Shown piece by piece: positions 47,760-55,240 of a stretch of DNA of 64,000 nt. Under the pieces are notes generated by a model. It saw only the letters and a list, made by a program, of their open reading frames with translations. It was not told where the DNA came from and did no database searches. Position 1 is the stretch's first letter. The number at the start of each line of letters is the position of its first letter. A program made the position numbers and the translations under genes. The DNA comes from Glaciihabitans sp. INWT7 (lineage in GTDB: Bacteria > Actinomycetota > Actinomycetes > Actinomycetales > Microbacteriaceae): the NCBI RefSeq assembly GCF_014217685.1, contig NZ_CP043653.1:686419-750418 (forward strand), given 5' to 3'.

Positions 47760-48935
47760 TCAGAATCCGATCGATGTGTCGAGGAATTCGTTGGTGAAGA
47801 GGTCGGCCGCCTTGAGGCCGGTCTTCGGCGCGGAACCCGAGGCGGTGAACAGCGGGGTGTCGATGTCGATGACCTTCTGCACGCGGGCCTCATCCATGTC
47901 GCCGACATAGGCGTTGGATCCGTTCGAGGCGATCTTGAGCTTCTTCATCTGGCTCACGCCGAAGTCCGCGACCTTCTCGGAGTAGACCCAGCCGTTGTTG
48001 AACGCCGTCACGAGGTCGGTGACCAGCTTGTTGGTGGCGGCAGGCTTGGAGATGTAGTCCACATCGGCCTGCTGCAGCACCGGCACGAGCTTCTTGAGGC
48101 ACGGGCTGAGGGTGGAGAGCTCCGACGAACGAACCGACATCGCCTCGGGATAGATGGGGTATCCGGTGTCGTTGATCAACTGGAAGTTGACGGGCTTGCC
48201 CCAGGCCGAGACCTCGTTCTGGTAGATGTACGGCTCGGCGGTGGCGAAGCCCTGCTGGCCGTCCTTGCCCTTGGCGGTGACGAACTTCGCCGGGGTGCCG
48301 TCGTAGGCGCCATCGGTCTGGGCCTCGGGAAGGATGCCCGATCCCTGCAGGTAGCCCATGTACGCCGCGCCCTGGAAGTAACGCACGACTCCGCCGTCAT
48401 CCTTCAGCGCGGTGGCGAGATCCTTGATGGTCTTGACCTTGGGGTAGGTCGCCGGGTCCCACATGATCATCTGCGGGGAGATGTCGTTCTCGGCGAAGAC
48501 CGCGGTCGTCGGCAGGCTCGCGGACAGCTGCACGGCCTCGTCGGTGGAGACGTAGCCGAGGGTGATGTCCTTGTCCTTGTACATCTCCGAGCTCACCGTC
48601 GAGAATCCGATGGCCGGTCCGCCGGACCGGATCTCCACCTTCACGCCGGTGGACTTGCCACTGGCGTACAGGTCGCCGCTCACGGACTTCTTGTCGGCGT
48701 TGATCACCGGGTTCGGTCCGAGCAGCTGGTAGAGGTGACCGTGGTCGGCCTCCGGGTTCCAGTCGGTCTGGATGGTGACGGTGGCCGGGCAGACACCGGA
48801 GAGGTCGACGGCGCCTGCTGCGGCGGTCGGGGCTGTACTGCTGCTCGGCGACGCACTGGCACAGCCGGCCAGGGCGATTCCTGCAGCGAACACCATGCCG
48901 ACGGCGATGGTGGAGCGGACTGCTGTTTTGTGCAT
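47760..48935 (-). CDS. ABC transporter substrate-binding lipoprotein (NMT1/THI5-like)
   Basis: 391 residues with a lipoprotein signal: hydrophobic core then LAGC (lipid Cys near residue 25). The mature start, VTIQTDWNPEADHGHLYQLLG, resembles THI5/NMT1-type proteins that bind thiamine-precursor pyrimidines, riboflavin or other small N-compounds. It is paired with the permease and ATPase upstream. The ligand is probably the feedstock of this operon. Confidence 0.85.
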   Translation of the reverse strand: MHKTAVRSTIAVGMVFAAGIALAGCASASPSSSTAPTAAAGAVDLSGVCPATVTIQTDWNPEADHGHLYQLLGPNPVINADKKSVSGDLYASGKSTGVKVEIRSGGPAIGFSTVSSEMYKDKDITLGYVSTDEAVQLSASLPTTAVFAENDISPQMIMWDPATYPKVKTIKDLATALKDDGGVVRYFQGAAYMGYLQGSGILPEAQTDGAYDGTPAKFVTAKGKDGQQGFATAEPYIYQNEVSAWGKPVNFQLINDTGYPIYPEAMSVRSSELSTLSPCLKKLVPVLQQADVDYISKPAATNKLVTDLVTAFNNGWVYSEKVADFGVSQMKKLKIASNGSNAYVGDMDEARVQKVIDIDTPLFTASGSAPKTGLKAADLFTNEFLDTSIGF

Positions 48936-49008
48936 TGGGACTCCTCGTGTGCTGTGTGATTCTGCGGGTGATTGCGAACGGTGGTGCGGGTGGAAATCTG
49001 TGGGCGGA

Positions 49009-49881
49009 TCAGCCGAAGTCGTACCACTTGCCGATGGCCAGTCGGCTGAGCCATCCGAAGAGCAGGAAGACGGCGACGCCGAGCAGCGATGCGGTGAGGA
49101 TGGCCGCGTAGGTGCCCGCGCCGTTCAGTCGGGAGGTCGAGACCTGGATCAATACGCCGAGCCCGGGCGTTCCCCGCTGGAAGAACTGGTCCCCGACGAT
49201 CGCGCCGATGACCGAGAGCCCCGCGGCGTTGCGCAGCCCAACGAAGATCGACGGGAGGGCCGCCGGAAACTGCAGCTTGGTGAGGGTGGTCCACTTGCTC
49301 GCGCCCTGGAGCTTGAACAGTTCGCGCTGGGCGAGATCCGTCGACTGAAGTCCGAAGAGCGTGTTCGACACCATCGGGAAGATCGAGATCATCACTGTCA
49401 CGATCACGCGGGAGAGGAATTCGTAGCCGAACAGTGCGCCGATCAGCGGCACCAGCGCGAGGATCGGGATGCACTGCAGGATCACCGCATAGGGGAACAG
49501 GGATCGCTCGACCCACTTGGCTTGCGCCATCAACGTCGCCCAGACGACACCGATCACGATCGCGATCACGAGCCCGGTGAGGGCGACCTGGGTGGAGTTG
49601 CCGAGGTCGGCCACGAGCTGCGGGGTGAACAGTGGGTCCGCGAACGCGGCCTTCACCACGAGGTGCGGGTAGGGCACGAGGAAGGCGAGCTGCTGGCTGG
49701 CGTAGTAGTTCGCCACGAGATACCAGAGCCCGACCAGCACCGCGAGAACGGCGAGCGGCGGCCACCATTGATTGGCGCGCCGGGCGTAGACCCGGTTGAT
49801 GCGCGCCTGCCGGAGCGCACGAGGGGAGAGAGAATTTCCGGCGCCCGCGCCGGAAGCGATTCCCGAGCCTGCGACAGACAT
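49009..49881 (-). CDS. ABC transporter permease (SsuC/ThiX type)
   Basis: 290 residues, about six spans, with the EAA loop KLQGASKWTTLTKLQFPAALPSIFVGLRNAAG (Gly-containing contact helix). N-terminal 35 residues are polar. It shares a base with the stop/start junction of the ATPase gene. Confidence 0.88.
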   Translation of the reverse strand: MSVAGSGIASGAGAGNSLSPRALRQARINRVYARRANQWWPPLAVLAVLVGLWYLVANYYASQQLAFLVPYPHLVVKAAFADPLFTPQLVADLGNSTQVALTGLVIAIVIGVVWATLMAQAKWVERSLFPYAVILQCIPILALVPLIGALFGYEFLSRVIVTVMISIFPMVSNTLFGLQSTDLAQRELFKLQGASKWTTLTKLQFPAALPSIFVGLRNAAGLSVIGAIVGDQFFQRGTPGLGVLIQVSTSRLNGAGTYAAILTASLLGVAVFLLFGWLSRLAIGKWYDFG

Positions 49882-50672
49882 CAGTGGTGCCCCTCTCGCA
49901 GCGCGTGGGACACTTCGCCGACCAGCTCCGCGAACTCCGCGGTGAAGCGGATGTCCGGATCCCGCGGCATCGGGAACGGCACGTCGAAGGTGCCGACGAT
50001 CGATCCGGGGCGGCCGGACATCACGATGACCTTGGTGGAGAGGTAGACGGCTTCTGAGACCGAGTGGGTGATGAAGAGGCCGGCGAACTGCTTCTCGACG
50101 AAGAGCTTGAGAAGCTCGTCGTTCAGTCGCTCGCGGGTGATCTCGTCGAGGGCGCCGAATGGCTCGTCGAAGAGGAACAGCTCCGGCTCGAGGGTGAGAG
50201 AGCGGGCGAGCGAGGTGCGCATCTTCATCCCGCCGGAGAGCTGCTTGGGCAGGTTCTTCTCGAAGCCAGAGAGGCCGACCAGTTCGATCGCCTCTTTCGC
50301 CTTCGCCTGACGTTCTTTCGGCTTCACGCCGTTGAGTTCGGCGAGAAGCTCGACGTTGTCCTGCACCGTGCGCCAGGGAAGCAGCGTCGCGTCCTGGAAG
50401 ACATAGCCGATGCGCTTCGTGTCGACCTCTGCCGTGCCCTCAGAGGCGGTTTCGAGACCGGAGGCGATTCGCAGGAGGGTGGATTTTCCGCAGCCGGAGG
50501 GTCCGACGACGGTGACGAACTCCCCCCGGTTCACGGTGAGGTCGATGCCGCTGAGGGCGACGGTGCCGTTGGGGAACTGCATCGCGACATTGCGGAAGTC
50601 GAGCAGTGTGCCACTGGATGCAGCGCTGCGAGACGGTTTCATGAGTGCTGGGGCGGACATGCTCAGCATCAC
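49881..50672 (-). CDS. ABC transporter ATP-binding protein (SsuB/TauB type)
   Basis: 263 residues with Walker A GPSGCGKST, Q-loop FQDATLLPW, signature LSGGMKMRTSLARSL, Walker B LFLFDEPFGALDE and H-loop ITHSVSEA. Start taken as ATG 50672, overlapping the deaminase-like stop; ATG 50660 is also possible. Confidence 0.9.
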   Translation of the reverse strand: MMLSMSAPALMKPSRSAASSGTLLDFRNVAMQFPNGTVALSGIDLTVNRGEFVTVVGPSGCGKSTLLRIASGLETASEGTAEVDTKRIGYVFQDATLLPWRTVQDNVELLAELNGVKPKERQAKAKEAIELVGLSGFEKNLPKQLSGGMKMRTSLARSLTLEPELFLFDEPFGALDEITRERLNDELLKLFVEKQFAGLFITHSVSEAVYLSTKVIVMSGRPGSIVGTFDVPFPMPRDPDIRFTAEFAELVGEVSHALREGHH

Positions 50673-51943
50673 CTCGTTTCGGCTAGGGAGGGGGCGGGGG
50701 AATCTACGGCGACGCGAGGCGCGGCAACGTCGTAACTGACGGTGCTCTGCGCCACGAGACGGCCGGCGTGGATGACGAAGCGGTCCGCTGAGGCGTTGGC
50801 GATGACATCCGAGAGGTTGGTCCCGCGCACGGCGAGGAGCTCGGCCGCTGCGCCGACCTCGACCCCGGCGAGAGGAAGCGACATCACCGAGCGAGCCCCG
50901 GAGCTCACGGCCGCGTACGCCTCGTCGAGCGTGAGGTGCCCGGCGGAGACGAGCAGTGAGGCGGTCTCCAGCGCATCGCTGCGCCCCACCGGGTTGAACG
51001 GATCGCGCACGTTGTCGGCTCCGGCCGCGACGCGCACCCCGGCATCGAGCAGTGCCCGCAGCGCGGTGAGCCCGCGCGGGGTGCCGACCGGATGCTGCCA
51101 GCCCTGCAGGTAGAGGTTGGTGATGGGCAGCGAGATGATGCCGAGATCGCTCGCGAGCACCTCGGTGATGACGGCGGCGAGTTTTGTCGGTTCGAGAGTG
51201 CCCAGGCGCACGCAGTGGCCCGCGGATGCCGGCACCGTCCAGTCGCGAACGAGCCGCGCGTACTCTCCGAGGGTCGGTGCGCCGGTGAGGCTCTCGTCGG
51301 TGTGGATGTCGCTGCCGACACCGCGTCGCTCGGCGATGGCGATGAGGCGGCGGAGGTCGGCGAGCGGATCTTCGGCCAGGTGCGGGGCGCCGCCCACCAG
51401 GTCCACGCCGAGGTCGAGGGCTTCATCGACGAGTTCGCTTGGCACGAACGGCCCGGCGAGCGCGACGAGTTCGATGTCCATCAGGTCGCGGAGTTCCTCG
51501 CGCACGCGCACGAGCGCGCGCACTCCGCGCATCGGGTTGTCGCCCACGAGCATGTCAACATGCGTGCGCACCGCGGTGGTACCCTGTCGCAGAAGCAGCA
51601 TCGCCGCCTGGCGAGCCCGCTCGGCGATGCTCTCGACCGTCATCACCGCGGTGTAGTCACGCCAGGATTCGATCGCGAGCTCCAGGTCACCCATCGGCGG
51701 ATCGATGAGATCCCACGACAGGGCCTTGTCGAGGTGTGCGTGGGGTTCGGCGGGAGCCGTCAGCAGCAGGAAGCCGGTCAGGTCGAGTGTCGAGCCGTCA
51801 TTCTGGATCTCGGTGCTGTCGGCGAGAGTCGCCGCGGGGAACACGCCGCTCACCGTGCCGCCCTCGAGCGTGACATCCACTCGCGAGCCATCGGGAAGAG
51901 TTGCATTCGTCAGCTGGCGGATGCTGCGGGGCAGGGATGACAC
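50669..51943 (-). CDS. Cytosine-deaminase-like amidohydrolase
   Basis: 424 residues of the CodA branch of metal-dependent hydrolases: PAEPHAHLDKALSW for the first His pair, GTTAVRTHVDM, DIHTDE and SAGHCVRLG for later His, and AAGADNVRDPFNPVG for the catalytic aspartate. It would deaminate a cytosine-like ring or hydrolyse a related heterocycle. GTG 51943 has GAGGAAGG upstream. First gene of the operon, divergent from the XRE-cupin regulator. Confidence 0.85.
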   Translation of the reverse strand: MSSLPRSIRQLTNATLPDGSRVDVTLEGGTVSGVFPAATLADSTEIQNDGSTLDLTGFLLLTAPAEPHAHLDKALSWDLIDPPMGDLELAIESWRDYTAVMTVESIAERARQAAMLLLRQGTTAVRTHVDMLVGDNPMRGVRALVRVREELRDLMDIELVALAGPFVPSELVDEALDLGVDLVGGAPHLAEDPLADLRRLIAIAERRGVGSDIHTDESLTGAPTLGEYARLVRDWTVPASAGHCVRLGTLEPTKLAAVITEVLASDLGIISLPITNLYLQGWQHPVGTPRGLTALRALLDAGVRVAAGADNVRDPFNPVGRSDALETASLLVSAGHLTLDEAYAAVSSGARSVMSLPLAGVEVGAAAELLAVRGTNLSDVIANASADRFVIHAGRLVAQSTVSYDVAAPRVAVDSPAPSLAETR

Positions 51944-52009
51944 GGTGCGGCACCTTCCTCGAACGACGGGGGTGGGCGACCATCGCACCGGTGAGTTGGT
52001 CGCTGAAAA

Positions 52010-52028
52010 ATGTTGATATCGTCAACAT
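52010..52028. promoter_or_regulatory. Inverted repeat in the XRE/deaminase divergent region (candidate operator)
   Basis: ATGTTGATATCGTCAACAT: perfect 7-bp arms and a 5-nt spacer, AT-rich compared with its surroundings, 66 nt from the deaminase-like start and 133 nt from the regulator. A likely binding site for the adjacent XRE-cupin protein. Confidence 0.55.
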
Positions 52029-52049
52029 CATCGAATCTAGGGATGCCCC

Positions 52050-52087
52050 GTTTCCGACATGTAACGGCATCGTTTCCATCTATTAAG
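52050..52087 (-). promoter_or_regulatory. GlnR-type nitrogen box
   Basis: On the minus strand the words CTTAA-n6-GAAAC-n6-GTTAC-n6-GAAAC repeat every 11 nt, matching the actinobacterial GlnR pattern gTnAC-n6-GaAAC-n6-gTnAC-n6-GaAAC in three of four words exactly. It points toward the deaminase/ABC operon, 107 nt from its start. Confidence 0.65.
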
Positions 52088-52161
52088 CCTGAGTCCGTCG
52101 GGTTGCCCGGGCCGCTCCCGTCCTGCAAGATCGCTAGCGCTCTCACAGTGAGGAGGACCCC

Positions 52162-52746
52162 GTCACTACCGTCGATTCCGCGATTGACCTGCAAGCCGAA
52201 CGAATCGGCATCCGCATCCGTCAACTGCGTCGAGCCAGAGGACTAACTTTAGTCCAGCTCGCGGTGAGCGCAGACCTGTCGCACCCCTTCCTGAGCCAGC
52301 TGGAGCGCGGCCGGGCGCGTCCGAGCATGACCTCGCTGGAGAAGATCGCCCGCGCCCTCGGCAGCAGCCAGCTCGAGCTCATGGCCGCGGCGGAGGATGA
52401 CGCGGCCGACCAGTCGGACATCGTGGTGGTGCACGCCGACCAGGGCACGCGAGGCCCCTACGGCGACGGGGAGGGACGCCTGCTCGTGCACGGCCGGCGA
52501 CGGTTCCACCCCATGGAGTTCCGCGGCTCCAACCAGGTGCCCGGCGAGTTCTACGAGCACGAGGGCGACGAATTCCTTCATGTGGTCTCCGGGGTCGTGA
52601 TCGTGGATTTCGAGGGTCGCGAATCTTCGGTGCTGAGCGCCGGCGACTCCGTCTACTTCGCGGGCGGCATCCGTCATCGGTGGCATGCCGCCGAACCGGG
52701 CGGCTACCGGCTGTTCGTCGTGAAAGAGAAGCCGGAGTCGCGATGA
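52162..52746 (+). CDS. XRE-family regulator with cupin domain; no normal start codon
   Basis: About 194 residues. The HTH (AERIGIRIRQLRRARGLTL, SHPFLSQLERGRARPS) is followed by a cupin (VPGEFYEHEGDEFLHVVSG, GDSVYFAGGIRHRWHA) that senses a small molecule. The frame is open from 52138 but has no ATG, GTG or TTG before GTG 52264, which would delete the first HTH helix. AGGAGG (52151-52156) sits 5 nt before a GTC codon (52162) exactly where the family would begin with GTG-Thr-Thr. Either the start has mutated or a rare start is used. A TTA codon is also present. Confidence 0.7.
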   Translation, partial: VTTVDSAIDLQAERIGIRIRQLRRARGLTLVQLAVSADLSHPFLSQLERGRARPSMTSLEKIARALGSSQLELMAAAEDDAADQSDIVVVHADQGTRGPYGDGEGRLLVHGRRRFHPMEFRGSNQVPGEFYEHEGDEFLHVVSGVVIVDFEGRESSVLSAGDSVYFAGGIRHRWHAAEPGGYRLFVVKEKPESR

Positions 52747-53684
52747 GTTCGCACGAGACAGAGTTCGACGCCATCGTGGTCGCCCGCACGCAGGTCGCCG
52801 ACTCGATCGACGTCTTCGAAATCGCGCGCTCCGATGCCTCATCGCTGCCGCACTGGCAACCGGGCGCGCACATCGACCTCGTGCTGCCCTCGGGCGACGA
52901 ACGCCAGTACTCGCTGCTTCCTGCGCCGGTGCCGGATGCCCCGACGTGGCGCATCGCCGTATTGCGGGAGCCGACGGGCCGGGGCGGTTCGGTGTGGCTT
53001 CACGACGCGCTCGCGGTGGGTGACACGATCCGGGTTCGGGGTCCGCGCAATCACTTCGAATTCTCGCCGTTCCCCGGCTCTCCCGTGCTGCTGCTTGCGG
53101 CCGGGGTGGGCATCACGCCGATCGCGTCGATGGCACGCGCGGCTGCGGCCTCCGGCATCCGCTACGAGCTGCACTACTCGGGGCGATCCCGGTCTGCCCT
53201 CGCACTGCTCGACGAGATCGGGGAGGCGACGCTCCATCTCAGCGACGAGGGCACGCGCGTGGATCTCGCGGAGCTGCTCGGCTCGCTCGACCCGATGGCC
53301 ACGATCTACGCGTGCGGGCCCACCCGGTTCATCGAGGCTGTCGAGGCCGCCGCGGGCGGGCATCCGCTGCACGTCGAGCGCTTCGAAGCCAAACCGCTGG
53401 CGGCTCCGGTGTTCGAGGGCGCCTTCGAGGTGGAGCTTGCCCTCAGCGGCGAGACCCTCACCGTGCCGCCGGACCGGAGCATCCTCGAGGTGGTGGAGGA
53501 GGCTGGCGTGTTCGTGCTGTCGAGCTGCCGCGAGGGCACCTGCGGCACCTGTGAGACGCCGGTTCTGGAGGGCGAGGTCGACCATCGCGACTCGATCCTC
53601 ACGCCCCTCGAGCAGGAGCAGAATTCCGTGATGTACATCTGCGTCTCGCGGGCGGCCTGCCCGAGGCTGGTGCTGGAGCTCTAG
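52743..53684 (+). CDS. PDR/VanB-type flavin reductase with C-terminal 2Fe-2S ferredoxin
   Basis: 313 residues: FMN/FAD barrel (RQYSLLPAPV), NAD site (LLAAGVGITPIASM, YACGPTRFIEAV) and a C-terminal plant-type ferredoxin with cysteines in SSCREGTCGTC and one near YICVSRAAC. Such reductases feed Rieske or other oxygenases, but no oxygenase lies in the window. It overlaps the XRE-cupin stop by 4 nt. Confidence 0.9.
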   Translation: MSSHETEFDAIVVARTQVADSIDVFEIARSDASSLPHWQPGAHIDLVLPSGDERQYSLLPAPVPDAPTWRIAVLREPTGRGGSVWLHDALAVGDTIRVRGPRNHFEFSPFPGSPVLLLAAGVGITPIASMARAAAASGIRYELHYSGRSRSALALLDEIGEATLHLSDEGTRVDLAELLGSLDPMATIYACGPTRFIEAVEAAAGGHPLHVERFEAKPLAAPVFEGAFEVELALSGETLTVPPDRSILEVVEEAGVFVLSSCREGTCGTCETPVLEGEVDHRDSILTPLEQEQNSVMYICVSRAACPRLVLEL

Positions 53685-53690
53685 CCTCCG

Positions 53691-53736
53691 CTGGTCGAGT
53701 AGGTCGCTTTCGCGAGAGTGGGCCTACGCGACCGGC
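53691..53736. repeat. CTGGTCGAGTAGG palindromic repeat, between convergent genes
   Basis: Left arm CTGGTCGAGTAGG (53691-53703), right arm GGCCTACGCGACCGGC (53721-53736). The right arm contains the stop and last codons (PVA) of the minus-strand deaminase gene. A bidirectional terminator role is plausible. Confidence 0.65.
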
Positions 53737-55010
53737 ACCCGCTCTGCCAGCGCCGCCACTAGTTCGCGTTCGTCGGCATCGACCAGTTGGTAGTCCCTAA
53801 CGACCACCCGTCCGGCCACGACCACGTGTTTCGGGCGGCGCCCGGGATTCGCCCACAGCAGGCCGGCCACGGGATCCGCGACGCCGGAATCGGCGACCCC
53901 CGACACGTCCCAGACGCACAGATCCGCGGCGGATCCGGCACGGAGGGTGCCGAGCTCGGCACGGCCGAGCCCGGCGGCTGAGCCAGCCATCGCCATGGCC
54001 AGCACCTCTCGCGCCGCGATCGGCGGCCCGACGAGGGGCGCGACCTGCATGGCGAGCCGGGCATCCGCCAGCAGGTGTCCCGCATCGTTGCTCCCGCCGC
54101 CGCTGGTGCCGAGGCCCACGACGATGCCGGCGGACCTCAGCGCCGCGACCGGCGCGATCCCCCACCCCATCGGAAGGTCGCAGCCGGGCGCGTGGGTGGC
54201 CGTGATGCCGGATGCCGCGAGCCGCCGGATCTCCTCGCCGGTCACGTCGCAGAGGTGGGCGAGTGTCACGCCCGGCTCGAGCCAACCCCAGTCCTCGAGC
54301 AGGTCGATCGGTCTTCTGCCGTACTTCTCCAGGGCGATCGCGACATCCACCTGCTCGTTGGCTTGCGTGCGCCGCCGCAGCCCGTGCTTCGCGGCGACCT
54401 CGGCGAACAGCTCGAAGGTCTCCCGACTGTCGCTGTGCACTCCGGCCGGACCGACGGCGAGCTGCAGCATCCCTTCGCCGGTGCGGGGGAGCAGCGCCTG
54501 CACGATGGCCTCGGCCGAGCTCGCGGCCTCCTGCGGATCGTCCCGCGCGGATCCCCGCACGAAGACCAGCCGGCCGCCGAGGGCGCGTGCGGCGTCCGCT
54601 GTCGCGGTGGCGATGGCCACCGAATCTGCGCCGCTCGGCCAGGTGAGGTGATGATCCGCGACCGTCGTGACGCCGCAGAGCAATCCTTCGGCAACGCCCA
54701 CGGACGCCGCGACCGCTGCGAGCTCGGCGTCGACGCCCGCTCGGCCGTAGGCCGCTGCCATGGTGGGCAGCCAGTCGCGCATCGCCACCCCACGCGTGCC
54801 GGGCAGGGTGCGGAAGGCGGACTGCAGCAGGTGGTGGTGCGCATTGACGAGTCCCGGCGTGACGACGCATCCGCTCGCATCGAGGGTCTGGGCGTTCTCG
54901 CCCGGCATCGGTTCATCGGTCGCGACCACGCCGTCTCGCAGCACCAGGTCGCCATGACGTTCGGTCGCTTCGTCGACGAGGATCCGGGTCGCGCCGGTGA
55001 TTGTGAGCAT
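53724..55010 (-). CDS. 8-oxoguanine deaminase-like amidohydrolase
   Basis: 428 residues of the ATZ/TRZ-like amidohydrolase group: GLVNAHHHLLQSAFRTLPG for the first metal His pair, GVTTVADHHL, HAHLCD-like LAHLCDVTGEE for the later His, and GTSGGGSNDAGHLLADAR where related deaminases have DGSASND. Beside xdhC, 8-oxoguanine to urate is the best guess. The gene's last codons are repeat-derived. Confidence 0.78.
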   Translation of the reverse strand: MLTITGATRILVDEATERHGDLVLRDGVVATDEPMPGENAQTLDASGCVVTPGLVNAHHHLLQSAFRTLPGTRGVAMRDWLPTMAAAYGRAGVDAELAAVAASVGVAEGLLCGVTTVADHHLTWPSGADSVAIATATADAARALGGRLVFVRGSARDDPQEAASSAEAIVQALLPRTGEGMLQLAVGPAGVHSDSRETFELFAEVAAKHGLRRRTQANEQVDVAIALEKYGRRPIDLLEDWGWLEPGVTLAHLCDVTGEEIRRLAASGITATHAPGCDLPMGWGIAPVAALRSAGIVVGLGTSGGGSNDAGHLLADARLAMQVAPLVGPPIAAREVLAMAMAGSAAGLGRAELGTLRAGSAADLCVWDVSGVADSGVADPVAGLLWANPGRRPKHVVVAGRVVVRDYQLVDADERELVAALAERVPVA

Positions 55011-55075
55011 GGTGATTTTCTAGCACCCGCGTGTGTCCGGCACGTGACATCCCGCCGGCACCGCCGTGCCCTGTG

Positions 55076-55156
55076 GCATAACTCCTGCAATCTGCCTCCC
55101 GGCGAGGAGGATTGGGTCGGAATCGGCCCTGTGCCGGTCAATTGCAGGAGTTATGC
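55076..55156. repeat. GCATAACTCCTGCA inverted-end element, copy 5 (81 bp)
   Basis: Both 14-bp ends perfect, interior 53 nt. It lies in the divergent control region between the deaminase and xdhC genes. Confidence 0.92.
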
Positions 55157-55202
55157 GGCGGAAGTGGGGCAGACCATACCGGCGGCGGACGCCCAGCCCG
55201 CC

Positions 55203-55239
55203 GTAACCGGCGCGTCACGCGGCTGTGTCATCCTGAAAC
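55203..55239 (+). promoter_or_regulatory. 11-nt-phased GTNAC-like words next to the xdhC start
   Basis: GTAAC-n6-GTCAC-n6-GTGTC-n5-GAAAC ends 1 nt before ATG. The words and spacing are GlnR-like, but the last spacing is one short. Weak prediction. Confidence 0.25.
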
Positions 55240-55240
55240 C

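Noticed and set aside
52148-52246. Short frame from GTG 52148 as a leader peptide
   Set aside because: It overlaps the regulator's coding sequence in another frame and its content (PSLPSIPRLTC) looks like a shadow; AGGAGG lies inside it, not before it.
52264-52746. GTG 52264 as the true start of the XRE-cupin gene
   Set aside because: It would remove the first half of the helix-turn-helix, whose residues are clearly encoded upstream in the same frame after an excellent ribosome site.
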